Shown here piece by piece: positions 15,763 through 22,305 of a stretch of 46,293 nucleotides of DNA. The translations under genes were made by a program, and so were the position numbers. The DNA is taken from IMG/VR virus record IMGVR_UViG_3300029319_000046, positions 1-46,293 of that record, one strand, 5' to 3'. This DNA is from a virus. The first letter of the stretch is position 1; each line of letters starts with the position of its first letter. A model generated the notes under the pieces. It did no database searches. It worked only from the letters and a program-made list of their open reading frames with translations, and was not told where the DNA came from.

Positions 15763-15964
15763 CAATCTCAACATTCAAGATGCCAAAGAGGCATACATCA
15801 AAGAGTGCCATGCTGTCGGCGCTATGCCGCGCATGGTGACTTACATGACTTTCGACAAATACAGTGAACAATACACTATCGGCAACACACGCGATGGTGA
15901 TATAGCAGACCTCCAACCCAATGGGTTCGTTCTGCGTATGCACTGGAACAAACCGAAAAGCTGA
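15755..15964 (+). CDS. Small protein ending the early operon
   Basis: The protein has 69 residues, with ATG 15755 behind GGAGGGATAG and overlapping the previous gene by eight bases. It has a helical start (NIQDAKEAYIKECHAVG) and a beta-rich end (FVLRMHWNKPKS). No family is recognised. Its stop codon lies inside the first strand of the predicted pseudoknot that follows. Confidence 0.5.
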   Translation: MSDNLNIQDAKEAYIKECHAVGAMPRMVTYMTFDKYSEQYTIGNTRDGDIADLQPNGFVLRMHWNKPKS

Positions 15965-16040
15965 GGGGAAGGTTGACGGTAGCGCGAGGCTGCCGGTGAA
16001 AGTATGTCGTGGCCCCTCAGTGTTCCCAACCACGGCATAC
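15961..16040 (+). ncRNA. Predicted H-type pseudoknot RNA in the 3' untranslated region
   Basis: CTGAGGGG (15961-15968) pairs with CCCCTCAG (16013-16020). GTATGTCGTGG (16002-16012) pairs with CCACGGCATAC (16030-16040) over 11 pairs with one G-U. The strands interleave, and the second 5' strand directly touches the first 3' strand, as in a coaxially stacked H-type pseudoknot. The first loop holds its own hairpin, CGGTAGC/GCTGCCG (15977-15995). A terminator follows. I cannot match it to a known family. It could be a riboswitch-like element, a stable small RNA or a 3'-end protector. Confidence 0.55.
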
Positions 16041-16057
16041 ACCTCGCCCAAATAAAA

Positions 16058-16084
16058 GGGGCGGCCTTTTTGAGGGGCCGCCCC
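16058..16084 (-). terminator. Terminator between convergent units
   Basis: GGGGCGGCC (16058-16066) pairs with GGCCGCCCC (16076-16084) across a 9-base loop. Read on the minus strand it is followed by TTTTATTT, so it should end the primase-helicase transcript; the stem can also act on the plus-strand early message. Confidence 0.7.
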
Positions 16085-16104
16085 AGTTTGTACTTGGGAG
16101 GAAA

Positions 16105-16145
16105 TCACGATATGATCGTGACCTCAAAAGTTATATATAACTTTT
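16105..16145. promoter_or_regulatory. Two adjacent perfect palindromes (operator-like)
   Basis: TCACGAT-ATG-ATCGTGA (16105-16121) is followed four bases later by AAAAGTTATATATAACTTTT (16126-16145), the longest and perfect copy (copy 6) of the dispersed palindrome. A leader GTACTTGGGAGG precedes the ATG at 16112, but the frame from that ATG runs antisense into the primase gene, so a coding role is doubtful. The region resembles a protein-binding site between convergent genes. Confidence 0.6.
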
Positions 16146-16172
16146 CCAATGTCAACTACTATCATCATCCTG

Positions 16173-17924
16173 TCAGAATGGCGTGTCGTATTCTGGCGGC
16201 GTCAAATCCTCAAAGGGGTCTTCCCTTGTGTTGGAATAGGTTGACGTTACAGGATCAAAGAACAGGCTTGTCTTGCCCTGTTGTCCCACCCATGAAAACC
16301 GACACTTCCATATATGAACTTCACTCTCTCTGCCTTCCGGCTGCGGCCTATGCACTGTGAGGCCGACATCGGCCTTGGCAAACCATGCGGCGGAACCAGA
16401 GATGTCATACCCCTTCGGCGGCGGCACATTGCCGTCAGCATCACGCATCATCTTCGTTGGATGCGCCACAAACCAGAGATGTATCCCATGCGACTGAGCA
16501 AACACGCGCAGCTTTGTCAGCATGTCTGATATCCAGTCTGTCTCTGGAATATCCCTGTTCTTCGATATGTAATTGTATGGGTCTATGATCGCGCCCTTGA
16601 TGCCGTTACGCATCACCGCAACCTTCAGCCTTTCGATGATGCCATCGACTGTCGCCATAGATCCATCGGCCTGATACACGAAAGAGAAATGCTTCTGCAC
16701 AAAGTGCTTGCCCTTCTCCAACTCACCCTTCGTCATGCGTGGAGTCAGCCCTTCAAAGAACGGCTTCTCAAAATACTTCGATATCAGCTTTGCTATGTGC
16801 AGTCGTGGCTCGTTCTCAAAGGAACAGATGCCAAACTTCCAATCGTGCCTGACGGCTAGGTTTACCATCAACTGGTCGATCAGTTCCGACTTGCCGCACG
16901 ATGGATGCCCAGTGACGACGGTAAGCTGCCCCTCTACCACGCTGTAGAGTTCATCAAGGTTCGGGTATCCTGTCCCGAGACCCTTCGCCATTCCCTTCTC
17001 GTAAATCTCGTCCAGTTCTTCGTAGAAATGCGCGGCATCGTAGAGACCCGCAACAGGCCACGGCTTGCAAAACGCCGTGATGTCGTTCAGCTTCTTCGCG
17101 CCGTGCTTCATCAGGACATCGTTTGCGTCCTTGCAGTCCTCTGGATATTCAACCTTCCAGCATCGATCCCTGCCAATGCGACGAGCAATTTCTTCGGCCA
17201 TTGCTTGGCCCGGACCATCTGCGTCTGTTGCGATAATTATTTTCCCAGCTTGGTCAAGTTCGTCCTTAGCGTCCCACAAAAATCGAAACTTGTTGTCGTC
17301 CTCTGGATTGATATCGTTGTCCACAACCTTCATCACTGCGCCGTTAGGCACCGACACAACGCTGGTCCAACCAGCCTCGACAAACGATGCCACATCCATC
17401 TCGCCTTCGCAGATGATCAGGTCGCCATCAGGCTGCACGTTATCGATGTTGTAAAAAGATTGTGGGCTGCCGCTGCACGAAAAACCCTTCTCCGAAATGC
17501 TACGGATTTTGGACGCATAATTCGTTCCCTTGTTGATGTACGGGAACACCACACATTCGGTTTCTTTTTCGACAGAGCGGATGTATGTGTTTGATGTTTG
17601 AAGATTTAGCTTCTCTGCGGTCTTCTTCGATATACCTCTTGTCTTGAGCCAAGCCACTGATTTTTTTGAAAGTTCCATGTAACTTTCTTTGGACACCAGT
17701 TGCATGTAAGTTCTCCTCGCTCGCACCTCTCTAGTTTCTATTTTTACCCTTCCAGACTCCTCGCAGTGATGGCAGTTGTAGAGAACGTGGTCAGGCTCGA
17801 CGTTGATCGCCATGTCTTTGGCCTTCTTGTTTCGCCGTGTAGACGAACAAAATGGACACCGGACCCTGTGCTGGCCGGTGCCTAATCTAGACGCATCATT
17901 TTGTAGTGAATTTTCTGCTTTCAT
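16173..17924 (-). CDS. Primase-helicase (T7 gp4-like)
   Basis: The start is ATG 17924, because GGAGGG lies seven bases upstream; the product has 583 residues. In order: a zinc ribbon with Cys 23, 26, 51 and 54; a Toprim primase core with EGEMD at 173-177 and DADGPG at 234-239; and a DnaB-family helicase with LGTGYPNLDELY at about 316, Walker A GHPSCGKS at 339-346 and a downstream GAIIDPYN Walker B. It should unwind the fork and lay primers. It and the resolvase gene run opposite to the surrounding early genes. One dispersed palindrome lies inside it, encoding SYMELS. No polymerase gene accompanies it in this window. Confidence 0.88.
   Translation of the reverse strand: MKAENSLQNDASRLGTGQHRVRCPFCSSTRRNKKAKDMAINVEPDHVLYNCHHCEESGRVKIETREVRARRTYMQLVSKESYMELSKKSVAWLKTRGISKKTAEKLNLQTSNTYIRSVEKETECVVFPYINKGTNYASKIRSISEKGFSCSGSPQSFYNIDNVQPDGDLIICEGEMDVASFVEAGWTSVVSVPNGAVMKVVDNDINPEDDNKFRFLWDAKDELDQAGKIIIATDADGPGQAMAEEIARRIGRDRCWKVEYPEDCKDANDVLMKHGAKKLNDITAFCKPWPVAGLYDAAHFYEELDEIYEKGMAKGLGTGYPNLDELYSVVEGQLTVVTGHPSCGKSELIDQLMVNLAVRHDWKFGICSFENEPRLHIAKLISKYFEKPFFEGLTPRMTKGELEKGKHFVQKHFSFVYQADGSMATVDGIIERLKVAVMRNGIKGAIIDPYNYISKNRDIPETDWISDMLTKLRVFAQSHGIHLWFVAHPTKMMRDADGNVPPPKGYDISGSAAWFAKADVGLTVHRPQPEGRESEVHIWKCRFSWVGQQGKTSLFFDPVTSTYSNTREDPFEDLTPPEYDTPF
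17669..17686. repeat. Dispersed palindrome, copy 7 (intragenic)
   Basis: AAAGTTCCATGTAACTTT lies inside the primase-helicase coding region near the start of the gene. The flanking G and C extend the symmetry by one pair; a single pair inside the arms differs. Confidence 0.65.
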
Positions 17925-18013
17925 ATCATGTCCCTCCAAGAACAGATCCAAGACTATGTCCAGAGGAAGATGATGTCAACCTGACCCCAAGCGGCAGGGT
18001 TATAATCACTTGC

Positions 18014-18031
18014 TATATATTTTAATATATA
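18014..18031. other. AT-only hairpin between resolvase and primase genes
   Basis: TATATAT-TTTA-ATATATA forms a perfect palindrome with a 4-base centre in the gap between two minus-strand genes (17925-18037). It shares TATATATTTTAATA with the AT-rich region at 6694-6707. It may be a target of the AT-hook protein or the promoter of the primase gene. Confidence 0.45.
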
Positions 18032-18037
18032 ATGATT

Positions 18038-18430
18038 TTAACTTGCCTCTAAATATTCCGGCATCAAACCATCTTCGATGGGGCAAACCCTGATGATTGA
18101 TCTTGGCCTTTCCTTGTCCAATCCCCAGAAAACATTCTTGTGCTTCACCTGCCTGTCGTTCTTGTAGATGAACCCCTGCATCAAATCCAATATCAGGCTT
18201 TCATCAAGGTCAGGTCGTCGGCTGGCGTAGAATATCCTCATGCAGACAGCAAGATCACCCTCCAGCATCTCGTCCAGCTTTGGGCATTGCGAGTGAAAGG
18301 TCTTTTCATATTTTCGTGCTTTGTCGCTTTTGATCAGGGCCGGTCTGCCGCCGAATGAAACGATCTTCCGCTGATTGGATTTCGAGGCTGGCTCACCCTC
18401 AATAACGAACTGACAATAATTAGAAGTCAT
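18038..18430 (-). CDS. RusA-like Holliday junction resolvase
   Basis: The 130-residue protein begins with a beta-strand FVIEGEPASKSNQRKIV, followed by the conserved basic helix region and the acidic catalytic part FYASRRPDLDESLILDLMQGF, then KNDRQVKHKNV; the D-L-D and K-N-D-x-Q-V elements are typical of RusA, which uses aspartates to cleave four-way junctions. It should resolve recombination or replication intermediates before packaging. It is divergent from the nuclease gene at 18497, with a promoter between them, and lies upstream of the primase-helicase in the same direction. Confidence 0.75.
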   Translation of the reverse strand: MTSNYCQFVIEGEPASKSNQRKIVSFGGRPALIKSDKARKYEKTFHSQCPKLDEMLEGDLAVCMRIFYASRRPDLDESLILDLMQGFIYKNDRQVKHKNVFWGLDKERPRSIIRVCPIEDGLMPEYLEAS

Positions 18431-18443
18431 CTAAAACCACCTA

Positions 18444-18472
18444 TTGACATGTATTAACAACCACGTTATCTT
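18444..18472 (+). promoter_or_regulatory. Sigma-70 type promoter for the recombination operon
   Basis: TTGACA (18444-18449), a 17-base spacer and TATCTT (18467-18472) stand 25 bases before the start codon of the nuclease gene. The same TTGACA-17-TATCT(C/T) arrangement occurs at 21431-21459. Confidence 0.7.
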
Positions 18473-18496
18473 CGCTATGTACTTGGGAGAGTATCG

Positions 18497-19366
18497 ATGA
18501 AAATTACGAATGATTATGGGCTGCCTCAGTCCTTTGTCAACTTTGCACGGAATGACAAATACTCCAAAGGCAAAGCTGACATCTCTGTTACCTCAGTTAT
18601 CGACAGTCCACGCATACGGCTGATGCGTGATCAGCATCGTGATCAAATGACATCTGATGTCAGCGACATGATCTGGCCACTCTTCGGCACTGCTGTGCAT
18701 CACGTTCTTGAGACGGCATCGTCTGATGATGATGTCACGATAGAAGAACGGCTGTTTGAAACCGTAAATGATTGGGTTCTCTCTGGGGCTATTGACCACC
18801 AGAGAACCGATGGCGATGCCATACGCATAAGTGACTACAAGGTCACCAGTGTGTGGTCTGTTATCCATGGCAAGGTCGAATGGGAATATCAGCTAAACTG
18901 CTACGCATACCTTGTCGAGAAAGCCAAAAAGATGCCGGTCAAATCGCTACAGGTCGTGGCGATACTGAGAGACTGGAACAGAAGGGAAGCTGGACGCCGC
19001 CCAGACTACCCACAGGCCCCTGTAATGACCATAGACGTACCCCTCTGGCCCAAGGCCAAGAGAGACCGCTATGTGAGCGACAGAGTGGCCTTACATCAAG
19101 AGGCCCAGATCGCCTTCGACTTGGATGCGGAACTGCCGTTGTGCAGTGACGAGGACAGATGGAAGCGCGGTGAAGCGTGGGCGGTGAAGAAGAAGGGTAA
19201 CAAGAGAGCGCAGAGGGTGTTCGACAATGAAGCCTCAGCGCAAGAGTTTATCGGAGATCAAGAGAATTTGGAGATAGAACACCGTGAAGGTGAATATGTC
19301 CGATGTAACGGCAATTACTGCGGTGTTGCCTCGTTTTGCTCACAGTATACAGGAGATCAAAAATGA
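18497..19366 (+). CDS. PD-(D/E)XK exonuclease (RecB/Cas4-like)
   Basis: The protein has 289 residues, starting at ATG 18497 behind TACTTGGGAGAGTATCG. Motifs in order: FGTAVHHVLE (His of motif I), LSGAIDHQ followed by IRISDYKV (catalytic D and D-x-K of motif II/III), and EYQLNCYAYL (Q-x-x-x-Y motif). Near the C-terminus CNGNYCGVASFC carries three cysteines, which in RecB/Cas4 relatives hold an iron-sulfur cluster; here the fourth ligand is not obvious. It should degrade one strand at DNA ends to make substrate for the annealing protein encoded next, with which it overlaps by four bases (ATGA). Confidence 0.75.
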   Translation: MKITNDYGLPQSFVNFARNDKYSKGKADISVTSVIDSPRIRLMRDQHRDQMTSDVSDMIWPLFGTAVHHVLETASSDDDVTIEERLFETVNDWVLSGAIDHQRTDGDAIRISDYKVTSVWSVIHGKVEWEYQLNCYAYLVEKAKKMPVKSLQVVAILRDWNRREAGRRPDYPQAPVMTIDVPLWPKAKRDRYVSDRVALHQEAQIAFDLDAELPLCSDEDRWKRGEAWAVKKKGNKRAQRVFDNEASAQEFIGDQENLEIEHREGEYVRCNGNYCGVASFCSQYTGDQK

Positions 19367-20046
19367 GCAGTATTTGGGAGACCTTGTCCAAGGTCGATGT
19401 TTCGGAACACACGGAACAGAAAAACGGCCTGACTTATCTGAGTTGGGCATGGGCGTGGGGTAAAGTGAAAGATCACTACCCAGAGGCCAAGTTCATCAAG
19501 CACATATGGACCACTGAGACCTATCTGGATAATCCAGACAGGCCTGACCGTGGCTTGCCGTACACGCGAGACTGGGACGGCTGGGCCTATGTCATGGTGA
19601 CTGTTCGCATTGGCGATGAAGAACAGACTGAGTTGATGCCTGTCCTTGATTACAAGAACAAGCCCATCCAGAACCCAGACAGTTTCCAAGTCAATACAGC
19701 TTTGCAGAGGTGCTTGGCTAAATGTTGCGCGATGCACGGACTTGGTCATTACATCTATGCCGGTGAAGATTTGCCCCAAGGCGGGGGCGTGGACCCGAAT
19801 GTGACGGTGACGCTTGAGTCTCACGACGGCAAAGAAAAGACAGTCGAGGGCATGGACCTGATTGCTGAGGTCTTTGAAACATTCATACCCGACTGTGCAG
19901 ATGTTGAAACTCTTCGTGAGTTCTGGGGCAAGAACAAGGACGCCCTAGAGATACTGAAGAAGGGTGACGAGAAGCTGTATCAAAAAGTTCTAGGTAACTT
20001 TACCGCTCGTAGTGAAATGCTGAAGAAAAAAGGAGAAAAGGCATGA
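19363..20046 (+). CDS. Single-strand annealing protein (DUF1071/Sak3-like)
   Basis: The protein has 227 residues, with start ATG 19363 behind AGGAGATCAAAA. The N-terminal KNGLTYLSWAWAWGKVKDHYPEAKF and the later VNTALQRCLAKCCAMHGLGHYIYAGEDLP are the hallmarks of the DUF1071 family, a Rad52-like group of phage annealing proteins. It should bind single strands produced by the upstream nuclease and anneal them, driving recombination and perhaps concatemer formation. The neighbours support it: nuclease before, SSB-like protein after, HNH protein next. A dispersed palindrome lies in its 3' part (encoding KVLGNF). Confidence 0.8.
   Translation: MSSIWETLSKVDVSEHTEQKNGLTYLSWAWAWGKVKDHYPEAKFIKHIWTTETYLDNPDRPDRGLPYTRDWDGWAYVMVTVRIGDEEQTELMPVLDYKNKPIQNPDSFQVNTALQRCLAKCCAMHGLGHYIYAGEDLPQGGGVDPNVTVTLESHDGKEKTVEGMDLIAEVFETFIPDCADVETLREFWGKNKDALEILKKGDEKLYQKVLGNFTARSEMLKKKGEKA
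19984..20001. repeat. Dispersed palindrome, copy 8 (intragenic)
   Basis: AAAGTTCTAGGTAACTTT lies in the coding region of the annealing protein, about 45 bases before its stop. One pair of arm positions differs. Confidence 0.6.
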
Positions 20047-20333
20047 CTGATTATCCGGCGTCTGGGGTCTTGTTCGCCAACAAGAAGAAGACCAAGCCGA
20101 CATCACCCGACTACACTGGCAACCTTGAGTTGCCCAGTGAGGTCGTGAGTGATCTTGTTTCGCAGATGGAGAGGGGCGTCGATAAGCCAAAGCTGTCCCT
20201 CGCTGGATGGAAGAAGCAGGCCAAGAAGACAGGGGATACGTTTCTGTCTCTGAGGGGGTCAAAGCATGAAGAACGGGGCCAGTATTCTGCAAGGCCTTCA
20301 CAGGCCCCGATTGAAGATGACATTCCGTTCTAA
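20043..20333 (+). CDS. Small SSB-like protein with DDIPF tail
   Basis: The 96-residue protein overlaps the annealing gene by four bases. The N-terminus, SGVLFANKKKTKPTSPDYTGNLEL, and LSLAGWKKQAKKTGDTFLSL recall small phage single-strand-binding or OB-fold-like proteins. The last residues, IEDDIPF, are the classical SSB C-terminal tip that docks host repair and replication proteins. It probably coats single strands and recruits the host machinery, which would matter if the phage lacks its own polymerase. The core fold is not certain from sequence. Confidence 0.65.
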   Translation: MTDYPASGVLFANKKKTKPTSPDYTGNLELPSEVVSDLVSQMERGVDKPKLSLAGWKKQAKKTGDTFLSLRGSKHEERGQYSARPSQAPIEDDIPF

Positions 20334-20598
20334 GCGGATCAGGTCAAAGAAATATCTACAGTCCTTGCGGGGTACGCCCTGCTTGGTCTGTGGGTACGGC
20401 GCAGAGGCGCATCACGTTATGTTCGCAGAGCCTAACGCTCTCGGCATGAAAGTGGGAGACAACTGGTGCGTTCCTCTGTGCCACTCTTGCCATATGAAAC
20501 TTCATCACTTTGGCGATGAAAGGACTTGGTGGGATCTGAAGGGTATCGATCCCATGGAGTGGGCCAAGAGTAATTGGGAGAAATTCAATGAGCCGTAG
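20317..20598 (+). CDS. HNH-type zinc protein (recombination-associated nuclease)
   Basis: ATG 20317 gives 93 residues and overlaps the SSB-like gene by 17 bases. A zinc knuckle CLVCG is followed by EAHHVMF, the W-x-V-P-L-C-x-x-C pair VPLCHSCHMKLHHFG, and a C-terminal TWWDLKGIDPMEWAKS. The CxxC-HH-CxxCH pattern fits HNH/DUF968-like nucleases found in phage recombination modules. The substrate is unknown; nicking branched or host DNA is plausible. An upstream in-frame ATG at 20266 lacks support. Confidence 0.7.
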   Translation: MTFRSKRIRSKKYLQSLRGTPCLVCGYGAEAHHVMFAEPNALGMKVGDNWCVPLCHSCHMKLHHFGDERTWWDLKGIDPMEWAKSNWEKFNEP

Positions 20599-20800
20599 GA
20601 AGCCAAAGTATACCTATAAAGTTACAGTTATTGAGGAATACACAAGAACCTACAAAGTCAAAGGTGATGATGAGGAGCATGCGTTTGAAAGGGTGGAAGA
20701 GATGATCCGAAACAAACAGGTTGCGATGAAAAGGTTCCAAAAGATTTTAGGTGATATCCATCACATTCATACTGAGGAGATTTTTGATGGAGAAGGTTAG
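20588..20800 (+). CDS. Small basic protein, unknown
   Basis: The protein has 70 residues. The start ATG 20588 follows TTGGGAGAAATTCA and overlaps the HNH stop by eleven bases. It is very basic at the N-terminus (SRRKPKYTYKVTVIEEYTRT), then has a helix (EHAFERVEEMIRNKQVAMKRF) and an acidic tail. The strand-helix pattern could be a small ferredoxin-like or RHH-like fold. No family is recognised. Confidence 0.5.
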   Translation: MSRRKPKYTYKVTVIEEYTRTYKVKGDDEEHAFERVEEMIRNKQVAMKRFQKILGDIHHIHTEEIFDGEG

Positions 20801-21218
20801 AGATGCAGCGGTGCATTTTGAGGCGGTGAAGATATCGATGTCACAAGACAAGAATGGCATCACTCTTCGCTTGTCTCTGCACCCAAATGAATGTCCACCT
20901 AGTTTGCACACAGACTGGGTAGGCTCTCGCTACATGGTGGCGATGGTCAAGCTGAACGATCAGGATGAACCAGAGGTGTCCGATCAACAGAGAGAAATCA
21001 AAACCATGATTGCCAGCGCAGGGATGCTTTGCAGAAACGAGGAGTTCGCAGTGTTTCTCGGTGCGTCTGGTGGAGAAGAGGCCGTAGCCAATGTTCTTCG
21101 CGAAAGACTTGGCGTGAAGTCCAGAACAGAGTTCAACAACAATTCAGAAGCTAGAGAAAAATTCAAGGCTCTAGTAGAGGAGTATGAAAAATGGAAAAAA
21201 GCAGGGATGGCAAGATAG
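20787..21218 (+). CDS. Unrecognised 143-aa protein of the recombination operon
   Basis: ATG 20787 follows GAGGAGATTTTTG and overlaps the previous gene by 14 bases. The product has 143 residues. The N-terminal half is beta-rich (VHFEAVKISMSQDKNGITLR, then LHPNECPPSLHTDWVGSRYM). The C-terminal half is helical (NVLRERLGVKSRTEF; EKFKALVEEYEKWKKAG). Small phage proteins with this layout are frequent in replication modules, but none has a function I can name. Coupled to the AlpA-like gene by a 28-base overlap. Confidence 0.55.
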   Translation: MEKVRDAAVHFEAVKISMSQDKNGITLRLSLHPNECPPSLHTDWVGSRYMVAMVKLNDQDEPEVSDQQREIKTMIASAGMLCRNEEFAVFLGASGGEEAVANVLRERLGVKSRTEFNNNSEAREKFKALVEEYEKWKKAGMAR

Positions 21219-21406
21219 AGGCTGAACTGCTGGACGTTAATGGGCTGGCTGCGATGCTATCCATGTCCAGAACATCTCTATACAAGATCAGGACTACAGA
21301 TGCGTCTTTCCCAGAGCCAGCTTTCAAAAAGCCGAGGCGATGGACACGAACACAGATCATCAAATGGATCGATCAAAAGTCACATATGGGTGCTGATGAC
21401 AAATAA
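21191..21406 (+). CDS. AlpA-like helix-turn-helix regulator
   Basis: The 71-residue protein starts behind GAGGAGTATGAAAA. It contains LLDVNGLAAMLSMSRTSLYK followed by FPEPAFKKPRRWTRTQIIKWID, which is the winged helix-turn-helix layout of AlpA/excisionase-type proteins: the first helices recognise DNA, and the P-x-x-F-K-x-x-R-R-W wing binds the minor groove. In phages such proteins act as activators, repressors or excisionases. With no integrase visible, a transcription role is favoured. It lies at the end of the recombination operon, directly before a promoter flanked by inverted repeats, a plausible autoregulated target. Confidence 0.75.
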   Translation: MEKSRDGKIEAELLDVNGLAAMLSMSRTSLYKIRTTDASFPEPAFKKPRRWTRTQIIKWIDQKSHMGADDK

Positions 21407-21423
21407 TGTAAAATAATGTGTTT
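21397..21423. repeat. 27-bp repeat, copy B
   Basis: It shares TGACAAATAATGTAAA exactly with 8473-8488 and overlaps the end of the AlpA-like gene. It ends eight bases before the -35 hexamer of the promoter at 21431, so it may be an activator or repressor site. Confidence 0.55.
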
Positions 21424-21467
21424 ATAGGGGTTGACACTGGGAGACAGCCGTATTATCTCTATAAACA
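21419..21467 (+). promoter_or_regulatory. Promoter with flanking inverted repeats, upstream of the RAMP-like gene
   Basis: TTGACA (21431-21436), 17 bases and TATCTC (21454-21459) form a good sigma-70 promoter. TGTTTATAG (21419-21427) and CTATAAACA (21459-21467) are a perfect 9-base inverted repeat that brackets it. A repressor bound at both arms could close the promoter. The spacer contains GGGAGACAG. The next start codon is at 21495. Confidence 0.7.
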
Positions 21468-21494
21468 TCGAAACCGATACGAAAGGAGGCCGTT

Positions 21495-22256
21495 ATGGCT
21501 GTATCGAAAAAGACTACTGAGACTATGGAAATCCACGCATTAAAGCAGGGACATATCAAGTTGCGTATGATTGGCCAGACGCCAATGTATTTCAACTCTA
21601 TGGGTGCTAAGGCATGGCGTGATCTTCTGGTTGGTGGCGGCAAGAAGACTGCTGCTCAGAAGAAGGACATCAAGCACAACCCAGAAGCTGAGTTTCGTGA
21701 CAGTGTCTACAAGAAGGATACTGGGGATACTTACCTTTGTTTCCCTGCTGCTGGTGTAAAGGGTGCCATGGCCACTGCCGCGCTTGAGACTGGCGGCATC
21801 ACCAAGACCAGCGTTCAGCGTCTGATCTTCCTTCCCGAAAGTCACATTCAGATCTGGGGCAAGCCGTTCTTGAAGATGGACATTGTCCGCTCTGCCGATA
21901 TGAACAAGACGCCTGATGTGCGTACTCGTGCATATCTCCCCCAGTGGTGTGCAGAGGTGACTGTGAAGTATGTCGTTCCGACTTTGAGCGCACACTCCAT
22001 CGTCTCTCTTCTCTCCAACGCTGGCACTATCGTCGGCATCGGTGACTTCCGTCAGGAGAAGGGCCGTGGCTCTTACGGCACCTTCGCAGTCTCTGGCGCT
22101 GAGGACATGGGTGACTATCAGGAGATCTGGGACGAGATCACCAAGGAAGATCGTGAAGTCCAGAAGCTGGCCATGGAGCAGCCGATCTGTGCAGACGAGC
22201 AGACGGCAGAACTCATGCAGTATTTGCAGGAAGAGCGCCTTCGTCGGGCCGCTTAG
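21495..22256 (+). CDS. Possible RAMP/Cas7-like protein, unknown function
   Basis: The protein has 253 residues, with ATG 21495 behind AAAGGAGGCCGTT, one of the strongest ribosome sites here, suggesting high expression. Two features recall the RAMP superfamily of RNA-binding Cas7/Cas5/Cas6 folds: FPAAGVKGAMATAA at 83-96, like the G-x-x-x-K-G-x-x-R segment of Csm3/Cmr proteins, and the glycine-rich GIGDFRQEKGRGSYG at 181-195, like the RAMP G-loop. A beta-strand pattern (AEVTVKYVVPTL) precedes the loop. No cas genes or spacers are present. The C-terminal 55 residues are acidic and helical. The resemblance is by eye; an ssDNA-binding or unrelated fold remains possible. Confidence 0.45.
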   Translation: MAVSKKTTETMEIHALKQGHIKLRMIGQTPMYFNSMGAKAWRDLLVGGGKKTAAQKKDIKHNPEAEFRDSVYKKDTGDTYLCFPAAGVKGAMATAALETGGITKTSVQRLIFLPESHIQIWGKPFLKMDIVRSADMNKTPDVRTRAYLPQWCAEVTVKYVVPTLSAHSIVSLLSNAGTIVGIGDFRQEKGRGSYGTFAVSGAEDMGDYQEIWDEITKEDREVQKLAMEQPICADEQTAELMQYLQEERLRRAA

Positions 22257-22271
22257 TTACCTGTAACTTTT
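22255..22271. repeat. Dispersed palindrome, copy 9
   Basis: AGTTACCTGTAACTTTT overlaps the TAG stop of the RAMP-like gene and matches the consensus centre CCTG exactly. The left arm is shortened by the coding sequence. Confidence 0.65.
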
Positions 22272-22281
22272 AAAATAGAGG

Positions 22282-22298
22282 GGGGCGATCTTCGCCCC
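22282..22298 (+). terminator. Hairpin after the RAMP-like gene
   Basis: GGGGCGA-TCT-TCGCCCC is a stable 7-bp stem that can be extended imperfectly on both sides. It lacks a T tract downstream, so read-through into the GG array is likely. Confidence 0.55.
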
Positions 22299-22305
22299 TC
22301 TCAAT

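Noticed and set aside
15961-16040. Stop-codon readthrough or known self-cleaving ribozyme
   Set aside because: A second in-frame stop follows four codons after the first, and the core motifs of hammerhead or HDV ribozymes are missing.
16112-16360. Plus-strand gene starting at ATG 16112
   Set aside because: It has a good leader, but the frame is dictated by the palindrome and by antisense primase-helicase sequence.
21191-21406. Evidence for a temperate lifestyle from the AlpA-like gene
   Set aside because: AlpA-like proteins also act as plain regulators, and no integrase, attachment site or CI-like repressor was found.
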